Shown: positions 29,164 through 39,938, counted from the first letter of the stretch. The stretch is 64,000 nucleotides of DNA from Deinococcus planocerae (GCF_002869765.1 NZ_PNOR01000003.1:115422-179421), one strand, 5' to 3'. The notes: generated by a model from the letters alone, not told the origin. Translations and numbers: made by a program.

Positions 29164-29643
29164 CTACACGCCCAGCTCGTACCGCACGACGTGAAAGCCC
29201 CGGACGTGCCGCTCGTCCACCGCCCCGAAGCCCGCCGCCTCGTACAGGGCGCGGAGTTTGGGCCGGGTCGCCGCGGTGTCGAGGCGCAGGAGGGGGACCC
29301 CGGCCTCCCGCGTCTCCCGCACGGCCTCCTCCAGCAGCAGGGAAGCGAGGCCCTGGCCCTGCGCGTCCGGGTGAACGCCAAGCTTGTGCAGATAGAGCGC
29401 CTCTCCAGGTGCCGCCTCCGGCCAGAAGAGCGGGTCCTCGGGCAGGAGGCTGAAGGTGCCGACGGGCCGGGTTCCCAACCACGCGACGCGCCACGTCGGG
29501 GCCGGGTACTGCCGCTCCAGCCGCTGCGGCGTCAGGCTGGAGACGGGCCACAGCGACCTCCCCAGCGCGGCGAGGTGGGCGGCGGTCGCCGTGAGCACGC
29601 CCGAGGCGGCCTCCACGTCCCCCCGGGTGAAGGTGAGGTCCAT
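29164..29643 (-). CDS. GNAT family N-acetyltransferase
   Basis: A 159-residue acetyl-CoA-dependent transferase. The acetyl-CoA loop is [23 protein letters not shown] (about residues 85-107, with the Q-x-x-G-x-A pattern), followed by [24 protein letters not shown] 29643 is set by a TAGGCT box 7 nt upstream and by the start of the fold; the longer ORF has no site. The acceptor substrate is unknown. It sits alone between the CitE-like and Rieske genes on the same strand. Confidence 0.88.
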   Translation of the reverse strand: MDLTFTRGDVEAASGVLTATAAHLAALGRSLWPVSSLTPQRLERQYPAPTWRVAWLGTRPVGTFSLLPEDPLFWPEAAPGEALYLHKLGVHPDAQGQGLASLLLEEAVRETREAGVPLLRLDTAATRPKLRALYEAAGFGAVDERHVRGFHVVRYELGV

Positions 29644-29650
29644 AGGTCCG

Positions 29651-29656
29651 AGCCTA
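29651..29656 (-). promoter_or_regulatory. -10 box TAGGCT, leaderless start of GNAT gene
   Basis: Minus-strand TAGGCT ends 7 nt before ATG 29643. It overlaps the last codons of the Rieske gene. Confidence 0.5.
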
Positions 29657-30232
29657 GCCCCCCAGCGCCGGGGCGGGCTCGATGCCCGTCGCGTGCAGGT
29701 CCTCGCCACGCGCCTCCAGCCGCACCCGGGGCAGCGGGCCGTTCGCCTTGCCGAAGACGGCCTCCCCGGCCTTCAACGGGTCGAACACGCTGTAGTGGCA
29801 CGGGCAGCCGAGCTGCGGGTGCCGGTCCCCCGCGGGCGGGCGGTAGTTGTACGCGAAGGCGAGGACCTCGGTGTCGCGCACGAGGTTCACCGCGCAGCCC
29901 AGGTGGGTGCAAATCCGCGAGTAGGCGACATAATGCGCCCCGTCCGCGCTCAGGCCGCCGGGCACGGGCTCGGGCACCCGCAGCAGGACGCAGGGACGAC
30001 CGGCATAGGTGAAGTTCACCTCCGCCCACTCGCCTTCCAGCTCCGCACGGGAGGCCACCCGCACTGTCTCCCCCGGCTGGAAGTCCGGCTCGCCCGCCCC
30101 CTCCTTCCCGAAGGTCACGCGCGAGGCGTACCAGCCCATATACCCGAACGCCCCCAGCGTGCCCGCCACCGGCACCACCCACCAGCGTTCGAGCAGGCCG
30201 CGCCGGGTCAGTGTTCTGGAGCCGGGGCTCAC
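29654..30232 (-). CDS. Rieske [2Fe-2S] protein
   Basis: A 192-residue membrane-anchored Rieske protein. A single N-terminal membrane segment ([19 protein letters not shown]) precedes a soluble domain. The cluster ligands are visible as CTHLGC (near residue 120) and CPCHYSVF (near residue 145), the usual C-x-H and C-x-x-H pairs with a disulfide. It would be the iron-sulfur subunit of a quinol-cytochrome c oxidoreductase or related complex. GTG 30232 overlaps the stop of the cytochrome c fusion gene. No cytochrome b gene lies beside it within the window, so the partner complex must be encoded elsewhere. Confidence 0.93.
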   Translation of the reverse strand: MSPGSRTLTRRGLLERWWVVPVAGTLGAFGYMGWYASRVTFGKEGAGEPDFQPGETVRVASRAELEGEWAEVNFTYAGRPCVLLRVPEPVPGGLSADGAHYVAYSRICTHLGCAVNLVRDTEVLAFAYNYRPPAGDRHPQLGCPCHYSVFDPLKAGEAVFGKANGPLPRVRLEARGEDLHATGIEPAPALGG

Positions 30233-31287
30233 TGGCCTTCTCTCTGCCACCGCTCCAGCACGTCGAGCAGGGCATTCAATTCTTCGGGCTTCAGGTTCGG
30301 GTAGGCGGGCATGGCGCCCTTGCCGTTGACGGTCACGCTTCTAAGCGCCTCGCGGGAGAGGGTGGACACGCGGAGGTTGGGCCCCAGGCCCCCCTGACCG
30401 TTCGGGCCGTGGCAGCTCGCGCAGTTCGCGGCGTAGACCTTGAGGCCGGGGTCGTCCTCGTTTTGCCGGGCGCGGATGGCGGTGATCAGCTCGTCCGCGT
30501 CGCGGCCCTTGGGGTCGAGGGTCCGGTAGCGTTCGAGCGCCGTCAACGCGTCTGCGTCCTGCCCGAAGCGGGCGAGCGCGAAGCCGAGGAGAAGCTGCGA
30601 CTCGGGCTCCTGCGGGGCGAGCTGCGCCGCCGCCTGGATGAGGCGGAAAGCCTGCTGCGCCTCCTCGGGCGTAGGGTCTTGCGCGTTCTGCCCCTGCTGA
30701 TCGGGCCGCGTCAGGAGCAGGATGCCCAGCCGCCGCAACGCCTCGGGCTGCCGGGGATCGAGCCTCAGCGCGTTCCCGTACGCGAGGACGGCCTGCGCGT
30801 ACCGGGCGGAGTCGAAGGCGGCCCGCCCCCAGGCGAGGTACGCCGCCTTATGCCCGCTGGCCTCGGCCCTCTTCCTCAGGCCCGGCAGCGCGAGCACGTC
30901 CCGCACGTCCTGCGCCTCGCCCGCCCCCAGCGAGGCGAGCTGCCAGCGCGGCACGAGGGTCACCGCCCCGGCGACGGTCACGAGCGCGGCCACGGTCAGC
31001 CCCGTCAGCGCGAGGGTGCGCGTCCGCCCGCTCCGTTCCCGGGAGGGCGGGGCGGGCGGCAGGGCGTCCAGTGAGCGCAGGGTCAGCGCCGCGCGGCGTT
31101 CGAGGTCGGGGCGCCGGGCCTCGTCCGTCAGGTTCGCCAGTTCCCCGTACAGGCGGCCCTGCTCAGCGGTCAGCCGCTCGCGCTCAGGGGCGTCAGGATC
31201 GGCGGGGGCCCCTGCCCTGAGCGGCTGCAACACCAGCCACAGCGCGGCGAGCACGAAGAGGGCGAAGACGGTCAGGCCGAGGATCAC
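30229..31287 (-). CDS. CcmI-like TPR protein fused to a cytochrome c domain
   Basis: A 352-residue protein. The N-terminal half looks like CcmI/CycH, with two membrane segments (about residues 2-24 and 90-112) and TPR-type helices (residues 145-260, e.g. [19 protein letters not shown]). The C-terminal about 75 residues are a monohaem cytochrome c: CASCH haem site at [13 protein letters not shown] and a likely axial Met in [10 protein letters not shown]. CcmI presents apocytochromes to the CcmFH ligase; here the substrate cytochrome is on the same chain. GTG 31287 overlaps the ccmH stop and its own stop overlaps the Rieske start. Confidence 0.85.
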   Translation of the reverse strand: MILGLTVFALFVLAALWLVLQPLRAGAPADPDAPERERLTAEQGRLYGELANLTDEARRPDLERRAALTLRSLDALPPAPPSRERSGRTRTLALTGLTVAALVTVAGAVTLVPRWQLASLGAGEAQDVRDVLALPGLRKRAEASGHKAAYLAWGRAAFDSARYAQAVLAYGNALRLDPRQPEALRRLGILLLTRPDQQGQNAQDPTPEEAQQAFRLIQAAAQLAPQEPESQLLLGFALARFGQDADALTALERYRTLDPKGRDADELITAIRARQNEDDPGLKVYAANCASCHGPNGQGGLGPNLRVSTLSREALRSVTVNGKGAMPAYPNLKPEELNALLDVLERWQREGQ

Positions 31288-31790
31288 GCCCCACCTCCCG
31301 CCCGGTCGTCCCGCCGCGTGTCGCGCCTCACCTGCGCGAGGAAGGGGTCGAAGGGCTCCTCAGCGACGGGCTCCGGGGCGGGCGTGGTCGCAGCGTTCCT
31401 CTTCCGCAAGAAGGCCCACAGCACCACGCCGCCCCCGGCCAGCGCGAGCAGCGGCGCCCCCCACAGGAGCGCGCCTGCCCCCTCCTTGGGCGGGTCGAGA
31501 AGCACGAAGTTCCCGTACCGCGCCGAGAAGTAGGCGTAGATGTCCCGGTCGCTGCGCCCCGCCGCCACCTGCTCGCGCACGTCGCGCAGCATCTCCCGGC
31601 TGATGTCGTTCGTGCTCTCCGTGATCGGCACCCCCGTGCAGATCGGGCAACGCAGGTTCGACCCGACGGACTTCGCCCGCGCCTCCTGCTCCGGCGTCAG
31701 GGCGAGCGACACGGACAGCAGCAGACCCAGGACGAGGGCGAGCAGCCCCCGCACCACCGACCACGAGCCACGGACCACCGACCGCCTCAC
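31284..31790 (-). CDS. ccmH: Cytochrome c maturation protein CcmH
   Basis: A 168-residue thiol-oxidoreductase of the CcmH family. The redox motif is NLRCPICTG (CXXC), followed by the helical region typical of the family ([27 protein letters not shown]) and a C-terminal membrane segment ([15 protein letters not shown]). It reduces apocytochrome cysteines before haem attachment. GTG 31790 overlaps the ccmG stop. The first 14 residues ([14 protein letters not shown]) are encoded by a GGTCGGTGG-type short repeat; a second GTG inside it could be the real start. Confidence 0.9.
   Translation of the reverse strand: MRRSVVRGSWSVVRGLLALVLGLLLSVSLALTPEQEARAKSVGSNLRCPICTGVPITESTNDISREMLRDVREQVAAGRSDRDIYAYFSARYGNFVLLDPPKEGAGALLWGAPLLALAGGGVVLWAFLRKRNAATTPAPEPVAEEPFDPFLAQVRRDTRRDDRAGGGA
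31751..31784 (-). repeat. GGTCGGTGG-type short repeats at the ccmH start
   Basis: Minus strand shows two copies of GGTCGGTGGT about 23 nt apart with intervening CCGTGGCTCGTGG. The sequence style is the same as the repeats at the ccmA and ccmB starts. It encodes the N-terminal [11 protein letters not shown] of CcmH. Confidence 0.5.
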
Positions 31791-32371
31791 AGCCCCGTCA
31801 CCCCGATCTTCTCCAGCCCCACGTTCAGCCGCTCGCGGTCCAGGCCGCCCCGGTCCACGTGCTGCACCACGCCCGCCCGGTCGATGAAAAACGTCTCGGG
31901 AATGCCCGCCACGCCGTAGTTGATGCCCGTCTTGATGCCCGGGTCCCGCAGCGAGGGGTAGGCGAGGGCGTACTCGCGGATGAAGTCGCGCGCATTCTGC
32001 TCGTTCGTCTCCTGGAACAGCACGCCGACGACCGCCAGCCCCTGCCCCGCCCCCTGCCGCTCGCTGAGTTCCCGGAAGAGCGGCGCCTCCTCCCGGCACG
32101 GCCCGCACCACGACGCCCAGAAGTTCACGACGACGGGGCGGCCCCTGAGCGAGGCGAGGCTGACCCGCGTGTCGTCGAGGCTCTCCAGGGTGAAGTTCGG
32201 CGCCGCCTTCCCAACGAGCGGACCGCCGTCCGTGGCGTTGCGCGCCGGGCTCAGCAGCGCCGCGCCGAGCACCCCGACGAGGCCAGCGGCCAGGACGGGC
32301 GGCAACAGCCGCCGCCACAGGGGAGCGGGCGCCTTGGTGGTCGAATTTGTCTTCGTAGAGAGGTCAGTCAC
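31787..32371 (-). CDS. ccmG: Thiol:disulfide interchange protein CcmG/DsbE
   Basis: A 194-residue membrane-tethered thioredoxin. An N-terminal anchor ([20 protein letters not shown]) precedes the thioredoxin fold with the active site [14 protein letters not shown] and the cis-proline region [15 protein letters not shown]. It passes reducing equivalents to apocytochrome c and CcmH. GTG 32371 is my choice; an in-frame TTG at 32410 is possible but lacks a ribosome site. The stop overlaps the ccmH start. Confidence 0.9.
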   Translation of the reverse strand: MTDLSTKTNSTTKAPAPLWRRLLPPVLAAGLVGVLGAALLSPARNATDGGPLVGKAAPNFTLESLDDTRVSLASLRGRPVVVNFWASWCGPCREEAPLFRELSERQGAGQGLAVVGVLFQETNEQNARDFIREYALAYPSLRDPGIKTGINYGVAGIPETFFIDRAGVVQHVDRGGLDRERLNVGLEKIGVTGL

Positions 32372-32482
32372 AACGTACCGTCCCGTTTCTTTGAGAGCGT
32401 GGGTGATCAAAAGGGCGATCAGACCGACGCGTTAGGTTTCTTGTTGCTCCTCCCCCTTGACTTGCAAAGCTCCGCAGGAGAG

Positions 32483-32526
32483 GGGGGAGGCTGGGGCTCG
32501 CAGAGCTGCGGAGCAGAGGGGGTGAG
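32483..32526 (-). repeat. Dispersed repeat B, copy 1
   Basis: A 44-nt GC-rich repeat (minus orientation) with a CCCCCTCTGCTCCGCAGCTC core. A second copy on the plus strand at 56058-56101 differs at 4 positions. It lies in the ccmF-ccmG gap (32411-32573), within a longer palindromic region, with no ORF. Confidence 0.7.
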
Positions 32527-32573
32527 CGAGTAGAGCCTCCAAGCAAAGGCAGCCTTCAATCCCCACCTTCCCA

Positions 32574-34556
32574 TCAATCCGTCGCCGGGGCCGCCCGCGT
32601 CACGGGCACCCGCACCGCCACCCGCCGGGGCGTCACGAGCGTCAGGCCCGCCCCCAGCACCACCACCAGCGTGCCCCACCAGATCCACGACACCAGCGGG
32701 CTCTCGATCAATCGCACGCTCGCCCACTTGGCGTCCGCGTCGAAGGCCGTCACCACGAGGTAGGTGTCGCCCAGCAGCCCGTAACGCACGGCGGGCGCGG
32801 CGAAGGCGGAGTCGCCGCCCTGCACGTAGGTGTTCAGCCGCGCCTCGAAGGGTTGCCCGTCGATCAGGACGCGGGCCACCTGCGACTGCCCGTAGGGCTT
32901 GACCTCCCGCCGGATGCCTTGCAGCGCCAGCGTCTCGTGAAGGAGGCTCTTCGGGGCCGCGCCGACATTCAGGGTCGTCTGCGCGTCCTGCCGGTACGCC
33001 CCCGAAAAGGCGATGCCGAGCGCCATCACCACGAGCCCAACGTGCGCGAGGTAGGCACCGTACCGCCGGGGCTGCTCGCGCACGAGGGTCATCAGGCCCC
33101 CGCCCCGCTGCCGCATCGCCCGGACCGTGAGCAGCCCGAGGCCGACGAGGTTGTAGGCCGACAGCGCGATCGTCCCCAGCACGCCGGGGCTGCGCACCCC
33201 GAGCGCGAAGGCGATGACTCCCGCCCCGACGCCCGCGATCAGGAGGGGACGCAGCGCCCGCCACAGCCCCTGCCCTTCCGCCCGCCGCCACGGGAGCAGC
33301 GGCCCCACCCCCATCAGGAGCAGCAGGCCCAGCCCCAGCGGAATGGCGAAGGCGTTGTAGAAGGCAGGCCCCACCGACGCGTCCCGCCGCCCCTGCACCG
33401 CCTCCACGAAGGTGGGGAAGAGGGTGCCGACGAGCACCATCACCGCGAAGACGAGGAAAAGCCAGTTGCCCGCCAGAAACGCCCCCTCACGGCTCAGCGG
33501 CGCCGGGGCCTCGCCCTCGTCCCGCAGGTGGGGCGCACGCCACGCAGCGAGCCCGATCCCCGCGACGAGCAGGAAGGCGAGAAAGCCCAGGAACACCGGC
33601 CCCACCGGCCCGCCCGCGAAGGCGTGCACACTCTGCACGATGCCGGAGCGGTTGAGGAAGGTGCCGAGCACCGTCGAGGCGTACGCCAGCACGATCAGCC
33701 ACACGTTCCACGCCCGCATCAGCCCGCGCCGCTCCTGAATCTGGACGGAGTGCAGGAAGGCCGTCGCGAGCAGCCAGGGGATCAGCGACGCGTTCTCCAC
33801 CGGGTCCCACGCCCAGTAACCGCCCCAGCCCAGCGTCTCGTAGCTCCACCACCCGCCCGCGACGATGGCGGCGGTCAGGAAGGCCCAGGCGGTCAGCGTC
33901 CAGCGCCGGGTGGCAACGACCCAGTGGTCAGACAGCCGCCCGGTGACGAGCGCCGCGACCGCGTACGCGAAGGGCACGGCCAGGCCCACGAAACCCAGGT
34001 ACAGCAGGACCGGGTGGACGGCCATCATCCAGTGGTTTTGCAGGGCGGGGTTGGGGCCGCGCCCGTCGGCCAGCACCTGCGAGACCGGCGTGAAGGGGCT
34101 GGCGACGGTCGCGCACACGCCCACGAAGAAGAGCAGGTTGACGAACATCGCGCCCAGGGCCCAGGGCCGCAGGGCGTCGCGCCGCAAGGTCAGGCTCAGC
34201 ACGAAGGCGAAGCCCGCGAGCAGCCACGCCCACAGCAGGATCGAGCCCTCCAGCGCCCCCCACAGGCTCGTCACCTTCACCCAGGTCGGCGAGGCCCGCA
34301 TGGAGTGCTCGGCCACGTAGCGCACCGAGAAGTCGTCGCCCAGCAGGGCGGTCATCAGCGTCAGCGTGGCTAAGGTGACGAGGGCGAAGACCGCCCACAC
34401 CGCCCGCCGCGCCGCCTCGGTCGCCCGGGTGTCGGCCTTGAGCCCGCCGACCACCGCGAGCCAGGTGCCGCCCAGCGTGAAGGCCAGCGCCGCCAGCAGC
34501 GCCAGTTGCCCCAGCGCCCCGAGCGCGCTTTGGTTGAAGGAAATCAGGTTCAGCAT
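32574..34556 (-). CDS. ccmF: Haem lyase CcmF
   Basis: A 660-residue polytopic protein of the CcmF/CycK family, the haem-handling part of the cytochrome c ligase. About 14 hydrophobic segments; the WWD haem-handling domain reads [19 protein letters not shown] near residue 240, and conserved histidines lie in VHPVLLYLG and TAFLHSVQ. Length fits the family. It lies 13 nt after ccmE. With CcmH and the TPR protein it would form the ligase complex at the outer face of the inner membrane. Confidence 0.95.
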   Translation of the reverse strand: MLNLISFNQSALGALGQLALLAALAFTLGGTWLAVVGGLKADTRATEAARRAVWAVFALVTLATLTLMTALLGDDFSVRYVAEHSMRASPTWVKVTSLWGALEGSILLWAWLLAGFAFVLSLTLRRDALRPWALGAMFVNLLFFVGVCATVASPFTPVSQVLADGRGPNPALQNHWMMAVHPVLLYLGFVGLAVPFAYAVAALVTGRLSDHWVVATRRWTLTAWAFLTAAIVAGGWWSYETLGWGGYWAWDPVENASLIPWLLATAFLHSVQIQERRGLMRAWNVWLIVLAYASTVLGTFLNRSGIVQSVHAFAGGPVGPVFLGFLAFLLVAGIGLAAWRAPHLRDEGEAPAPLSREGAFLAGNWLFLVFAVMVLVGTLFPTFVEAVQGRRDASVGPAFYNAFAIPLGLGLLLLMGVGPLLPWRRAEGQGLWRALRPLLIAGVGAGVIAFALGVRSPGVLGTIALSAYNLVGLGLLTVRAMRQRGGGLMTLVREQPRRYGAYLAHVGLVVMALGIAFSGAYRQDAQTTLNVGAAPKSLLHETLALQGIRREVKPYGQSQVARVLIDGQPFEARLNTYVQGGDSAFAAPAVRYGLLGDTYLVVTAFDADAKWASVRLIESPLVSWIWWGTLVVVLGAGLTLVTPRRVAVRVPVTRAAPATD

Positions 34557-34569
34557 CGGGCGCGAGTCC

Positions 34570-35028
34570 TCACTCGCTCTGCCGCAGCAGGTCTTTGAGC
34601 TCGGCCTGCGTCTGCGGCACGTTGTATTCCTCGGAGTGTTTCACCACGAGTTCGGAGGCGTGGAAGGTGTTGCCCTGAAACTCGCCGCGCACGACGACCC
34701 CCTGGTTCTCCTTGAAGAGGTCGCTCACCGCCCCGCGGTACCGCACCGGGAAACTCGCGCCGCCGTCCGTCACGTCGAACTTCAGGTCCAGCGTCTGCGG
34801 GTTGTACTGCACCGCCCGCACGAGGCCGCCGATGCGCAGGGGCCGCCCCTCCAGCTCCGTGCGCTGCTGCACGTACTCGGTCGGCGTGACGAAGTATTCC
34901 AGGCTCTTGCCCAGGTTCCCGAAGGCGATGAAGGCCGTCAGCGCGACGAGGGCCACGACGCCCAGGAGGGTGGGCAGCGGGCTGCGCTTACGCCGCCGGG
35001 CCTGCGGCAGGGGAGAGGGCAGGGTCAT
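34570..35028 (-). CDS. ccmE: Haem chaperone CcmE
   Basis: A 152-residue periplasmic haem carrier with one N-terminal anchor ([17 protein letters not shown]) and an OB-fold. The haem-binding motif [11 protein letters not shown] holds the covalent His and nearby Tyr in the usual H-x-x-x-Y form. The body includes [13 protein letters not shown] and [26 protein letters not shown] 35028 overlaps the ccmD stop (ATGA). Confidence 0.93.
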   Translation of the reverse strand: MTLPSPLPQARRRKRSPLPTLLGVVALVALTAFIAFGNLGKSLEYFVTPTEYVQQRTELEGRPLRIGGLVRAVQYNPQTLDLKFDVTDGGASFPVRYRGAVSDLFKENQGVVVRGEFQGNTFHASELVVKHSEEYNVPQTQAELKDLLRQSE

Positions 35029-35133
35029 CGCCGCTCCTCGCGGTTCGCGCGCAGCCGCAACCAGACCCAGCCGAGGTAGGCCGCGAGCAGCAGCAGGGTC
35101 ACCACATACACCACGATCACGTAGGCGGCGTAC

Positions 35134-35141
<8 letters not shown>
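35025..35141 (-). CDS. ccmD: Small membrane protein CcmD
   Basis: A 38-residue protein read from GTG 35141: VDKYAAYVIVVYVVTLLL followed by a few residues and a basic C-terminus ([12 protein letters not shown]). One membrane helix plus a charged cytosolic tail is exactly the CcmD pattern. CcmD helps release holo-CcmE from CcmABC. It overlaps ccmC by 8 nt and ccmE by 4 nt. It is supported by position and topology rather than sequence identity. Confidence 0.85.
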
Positions 35142-35856
<715 letters not shown>

Positions 35857-36061
35857 TCTGAGCCGCGCCCGTGAGGGTCACCGTGACCGGGGGTGCGGCG
35901 TGCTCTCGTGCCCACAGAATCGCGTCCTGGCGCGGGAGGGACAAGTGCGAGTGTCCCCCCGGCGCATGGAGAGGGAGTGTCCTTGCGGATAGGGTACGGT
36001 GAGGCTCTCAACCCGCCGCCCTCCCCCAGAGTCGTGGAGCTGCAAAGCCAAGAGGTGCCCT

Positions 36062-36778
36062 ATGAAGTTTGCCCGCCCCCTGACCGTTGCCCTGGCCCTC
36101 GCCGCCCTGACCCTGACCGCCTGTGCCCCCTCGGCCTCTCCCCCCGCCGCCCCCCTCCCCGACCCGGCCACCTACCGCCCCGAGGGCGCGCCCGTATCTG
36201 TCCCCGGCGTAGGCGAGGTCGGGCGCTGGATGATCACGAAAGACCTCGTGCCCGCCACCTGGCTCGGCGAGAAGCTCGGCGGGCGCACCCCGCGTGAGCC
36301 GGTCAACGTGCTCCTGATCGACCGCGCGGCGAAGAGCCCGGAGGAAGCCACGGGCCGCCTCCTGGCCGCGATGAACGCCGCCGGGTATGGCCCCAAGGGG
36401 GGGCACTCCACCGGCTACTTCGGGGAGGTCGGCGGGAGGCTCTACCCCATGCTGCCCACCGGACCGGGCGAGGCGTTCAGCGACGACCCCTTCTTCGTGC
36501 CGAACAACCACGGGCGCATCTTCGGGCCGGTTCCCGTGGAAAACGGGTACGTCTTCACGGGGGCCTTCAGCCTGGAGGGCATTCGCCTGTTTCCTCGCCC
36601 CGGCCACCCCTACCGCTCCTTCCAGGTCGCCCGCGAGGACCTCGCCGACAAGCTCAATACCCACACCGGGTTCAGGCGGGCCGGATACGTGGACATGGGC
36701 TCGCGCCTCGACACCCCGACCGAGACGACCGGAGACCACGACGGACGGGCGGTGCTGCTGGTGGCGGGGGGTCCGTAA
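36062..36778 (+). CDS. Lipoprotein of unknown function, possibly LssY_C-like
   Basis: A 238-residue lipoprotein with signal and lipobox ALTLTACAPS. The mature protein has a dense set of conserved-looking stretches: VNVLLIDRAAKSPEEA, GHSTGYFGEV, NNHGRIFGP, FTGAFSLEG, YRSFQVARED and TTGDHDGRAVLL. The wording reminds me of the LssY C-terminal domain, seen elsewhere beside PAP2 phosphatases, but I cannot confirm it. His/Asp content (NNH, DHD) suggests metal or substrate binding. GAGGTG precedes ATG 36062. It lies inside the ccm region on the opposite strand and converges, 3 nt apart, with the LRR gene. Confidence 0.6.
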   Translation: MKFARPLTVALALAALTLTACAPSASPPAAPLPDPATYRPEGAPVSVPGVGEVGRWMITKDLVPATWLGEKLGGRTPREPVNVLLIDRAAKSPEEATGRLLAAMNAAGYGPKGGHSTGYFGEVGGRLYPMLPTGPGEAFSDDPFFVPNNHGRIFGPVPVENGYVFTGAFSLEGIRLFPRPGHPYRSFQVAREDLADKLNTHTGFRRAGYVDMGSRLDTPTETTGDHDGRAVLLVAGGP

Positions 36779-36781
36779 GTC

Positions 36782-37744
36782 TCAGGTATAGATCAGGCAC
36801 CCCCGCTCCTCCAGCCGCCGGAACGCCGCGGGCAAGGAGGTCAAGCGGTTCCAGCGCAGGTCCAGCCGCTCCAGGTTCGGGAGAAAGGCCAGCCCTTCCG
36901 GCAGCGCCGTCAGCCCGTTCGCCCGCAGGTCGAGGAAGCGCAGGTGTTCCAGCTCGGCCAGCGAGGCGGGCAGTTCCGTCAGGTGGTTGAACCTCAAGTC
37001 CAGTTCGGTGAGGGCGCCGAGCTTGCCGATCTCCTCGGGCATTGTCGTGAGGGCGTTGCCCTGCGCCATCAGCTTGCCCAGGCGGGTGCAGTTCCCCAAC
37101 TCGGGCGGCAGGCTGGTCAGGCGGTTGTTCATGACGTGCAGTTCCCGCAGGTCGCTCAATGCTCCGACCGATTCCGGCAGGGACGTGAGGGCGTTGTTGT
37201 ATGCGCGGAACTCGACGAGGTTCGCCAACTCGCCCAGCCAGTCAGGAAGGGCCGTCAAGGCGTTGTCGGTGACATTGAGGTAGACGAGCGAGCCCAGGTA
37301 ACGCAGGGAGTCGGGCAGCGTGGTCAGGCGGTTGTTGCTGAGGTACAGGAATCTCAATTCTTGCAACCCGGCGAACACGTCCGGCAGCGTGCTTAACCCG
37401 TTATGGCCGAGGTCGAGCATCTCCAGCCCGGTCAGCCTGCCCAGCCCCGGGGAGAGTTCGGTCAGCCGGTTCGCCGAGAGGTTGAGCGTGCTCAGCCCCG
37501 TCATCTCCCACACCCACTCCGGCACCCCTGTCAACTCGTTGTCGTACACGCTCAGGACCCGGGCGTCCGTGCAACGTCTCAGGCTCTCGGGCAGGGTTTG
37601 AAGGCGGCAGCCATTGAGATTCAGGTGGTCGGGTCGGGCGGAGGGGTCGCGTTCGAGGACGGCAAGCAGGTCCTGTGCGCGCGGTCCCGTCGTGTGCTGG
37701 TGGTTCAAGCCTTCGGCGACCACGCTGTCCTCGTCGGTGGGCAT
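36782..37744 (-). CDS. Leucine-rich repeat protein
   Basis: A 320-residue cytosolic protein made almost wholly of LRRs, roughly 11 units of 23 residues of the form L-x-x-L-x-L-x-x-N-x-L-T-x-L-P (for example LRFLYLSNNRLTTLPDSL). A short non-repeat N-terminus (residues 1-35) is the only other part. No signal peptide, kinase, GTPase or effector domain is present. Such proteins act as binding scaffolds; the partner is unknown. ATG 37744 lies 5 nt behind a TACAGT box. It is the second gene interrupting the cytochrome c maturation cluster. Confidence 0.88.
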   Translation of the reverse strand: MPTDEDSVVAEGLNHQHTTGPRAQDLLAVLERDPSARPDHLNLNGCRLQTLPESLRRCTDARVLSVYDNELTGVPEWVWEMTGLSTLNLSANRLTELSPGLGRLTGLEMLDLGHNGLSTLPDVFAGLQELRFLYLSNNRLTTLPDSLRYLGSLVYLNVTDNALTALPDWLGELANLVEFRAYNNALTSLPESVGALSDLRELHVMNNRLTSLPPELGNCTRLGKLMAQGNALTTMPEEIGKLGALTELDLRFNHLTELPASLAELEHLRFLDLRANGLTALPEGLAFLPNLERLDLRWNRLTSLPAAFRRLEERGCLIYT

Positions 37745-37749
37745 GGGCC

Positions 37750-37755
37750 ACTGTA
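37750..37755 (-). promoter_or_regulatory. -10 box TACAGT, leaderless start of LRR gene
   Basis: Minus-strand TACAGT ends 5 nt before ATG 37744. Confidence 0.45.
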
Positions 37756-37763
37756 CCGGGCCC

Positions 37764-38525
37764 CTACCCCTCGACCGCGAAGCCGAACAGCAGCGTCGCC
37801 AGGATGACCGTCCCCAGGTCGAAGGCCGCGAGGAACACCACCCAGGTCGTGACCTCCGGCGTCCACCCGCCCGTGAGCAGGAGGGAGGTCGCCTTCACGC
37901 TGGCGATCACCACGGGCACGAGGATCGGGAAGGCGAGGGCGGGCAGCAGCGCCTCGCGTGCCCGCAGGTTCACCGTGATCGAGCCGTAGAAGGTCGTCCC
38001 CGCCGCGAAGCCGACCACACCCAGCGCGGTCAGGAGCGCGAGCGCCCCCCACGGCACCGCCCGCCCCGCCCCCGCCGCCCCGAAGAGGATCAGGCCCGCC
38101 GGAAGGGTGAACGCCGCGACGAGGAAGAGCGGCCCCAGCACCCCGAGCAGCTTGCCCACGTACAGCGCCCCGTGTGCCCCCGGGTAGAGGAGAAGCTGCT
38201 CCAGCGCCCCCGCCTCCTGCTCCTGCGCGAAGGCCCGCTGCGCCCCCACCGCCGCCGAGAGCGCGAGGGCCGTCCACACCGCGCCCGCCGCGACTCCGGC
38301 GGTCTGCTCGACCGTCCGCGCCGTGGCGTCCCCGCCGAGCGCCAGCCCCAGCACGAGGAGCACCAGCCCCGCGAAAAAGGTGGTGGCGAGCAGCGTGTCC
38401 CGCGTGCGCCCCGCCACCCGCAGGTCCTTGGCGGCGAGGGTGAGGGCCGAGCGGACCGTGGAGGGTGGAGCGTGGGGCGCGGTCGGCCTGCCCTTCTGTT
38501 CCACCTTCCACCCGCTACGCTCCAC
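37764..38525 (-). CDS. ccmB: Haem exporter permease CcmB
   Basis: A 253-residue ABC-2-type membrane subunit with six hydrophobic segments. FAQEQEAGALEQLLLYPGAHGALYVGKLLG (about residues 96-125) is the family's conserved cytosolic loop. It forms the CcmAB transporter that drives haem loading with CcmC. The N-terminal about 25 residues (with GWKVEQKGRPTAPHAPP) look foreign and come from the inverted repeat at 38453-38530; GTG 38525 or GTG 38504 may start translation. It follows the ccmA stop, which lies inside the same repeat. Confidence 0.9.
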   Translation of the reverse strand: MERSGWKVEQKGRPTAPHAPPSTVRSALTLAAKDLRVAGRTRDTLLATTFFAGLVLLVLGLALGGDATARTVEQTAGVAAGAVWTALALSAAVGAQRAFAQEQEAGALEQLLLYPGAHGALYVGKLLGVLGPLFLVAAFTLPAGLILFGAAGAGRAVPWGALALLTALGVVGFAAGTTFYGSITVNLRAREALLPALAFPILVPVVIASVKATSLLLTGGWTPEVTTWVVFLAAFDLGTVILATLLFGFAVEG

Positions 38526-38530
38526 GGTCC
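38453..38530. repeat. Inverted repeat spanning the ccmA-ccmB junction
   Basis: Perfect 11-bp inverted repeat, GGACCGTGGAG at 38453-38463 and CTCCACGGTCC at 38520-38530, around a GTGGA-rich centre. It contains the ccmA stop and both candidate ccmB starts. It is similar in content and placement to the inverted repeat at 39171-39220. Confidence 0.65.
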
Positions 38531-39219
38531 TCCTCCACCTTGCCGCCCACCAGCCGCACGGCCCGGGGGGCCACCCGCCGCGCGAGATGCGGCTCGTGCG
38601 CGGCGATCACCAGCGTCACGCCCCCAGAAGCGAGGTCGCCGAGCAGTTCAAGGGTGAGTTCCCGCCCTGCCTCGTCGAGGTTGGCGAAGGGCTCGTCCAC
38701 CAGAGTCACGGGCCGGGCGAGCAGGTGCGCGCGGGCGAGGGCGAGCCTCTTGCGCATCCCCGCCGAGAGGAACCGGACGCGGCGGGTGGCCGCCCGCTCC
38801 AGCCCCACCCGCCGCAGCTCCCCCACCGCGTCCCCCGTCTGGCCGTGCATCCGCAGCGCGAAGTCGAGGTTCTCCGCACACGTCAGGTCGGGGTACAGTC
38901 CCCCGTCTACCGGCATCAGGTGGACGCACTCGCGCACCGCCCGCCCGTCGCGCAGGTCGAACCCCAGCACCCGCCCCTCCCCCCGGGTGGGCCGCAGCCC
39001 CGACGCGAGGACCCGCAGCAGCGTCGTCTTGCCCGCCCCGTTCTCGCCGAGCAGGGTGACGCCCTCCCCGGCGGGCACGTCGAGGGTCACGCCGCGCAGG
39101 ATGACCTCGCGGCCCAGCCTCAGCCAGAGGTCGCGGAGCTGGAGGGCGGGCGGGGGAGTGGTGAGTGGTGAGTGGTCAGTGGATGGGTCGCCCGTCTTTT
39201 CCCACTTCCCACTGACCAC
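38515..39219 (-). CDS. ccmA: Haem exporter ATPase CcmA
   Basis: A 234-residue ABC ATPase. Walker A is LLGENGAGKTTLL, the signature FLSAGMRKRLALARA, Walker B VTLVDEPFANLD, with the switch His in VIAAHEPHLA. It powers CcmB. There is no start codon between the normal N-terminal region (LQLRDLWLRLG) and the repeat at 39171-39220, so translation must begin inside or before the repeat; GTG 39219 gives an odd leader MVSGKWEKTGDPSTDHSPL. It is located between ccdA and ccmB. Confidence 0.88.
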   Translation of the reverse strand: MVSGKWEKTGDPSTDHSPLTTPPPALQLRDLWLRLGREVILRGVTLDVPAGEGVTLLGENGAGKTTLLRVLASGLRPTRGEGRVLGFDLRDGRAVRECVHLMPVDGGLYPDLTCAENLDFALRMHGQTGDAVGELRRVGLERAATRRVRFLSAGMRKRLALARAHLLARPVTLVDEPFANLDEAGRELTLELLGDLASGGVTLVIAAHEPHLARRVAPRAVRLVGGKVEEDRGA

Positions 39220-39220
39220 T
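39171..39220. repeat. Inverted repeat at the ccmA start
   Basis: Perfect 12-bp inverted repeat AGTGGTCAGTGG at 39171-39182 and CCACTGACCACT at 39209-39220, flanked by more GTGAGTGG units. It lies between ccdA and the ccmA body and encodes the odd N-terminus of CcmA. In mRNA the stem would include the proposed GTG start. Confidence 0.7.
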
Positions 39221-39242
39221 TCCCACCGACCCCCTTGACCCC

Positions 39243-39926
<684 letters not shown>

Positions 39927-39932
39927 GGGGCG

Positions 39933-39938
39933 AGTCTA
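39933..39938 (-). promoter_or_regulatory. -10 box TAGACT, leaderless start of ccdA
   Basis: Minus-strand TAGACT ends 6 nt before ATG 39926. Confidence 0.55.

Noticed and set aside
34366..35079. Plus-strand ORF overlapping ccmE/ccmF
   Set aside because: It is antisense to CcmE, whose KHSEEY motif and topology identify the real frame.
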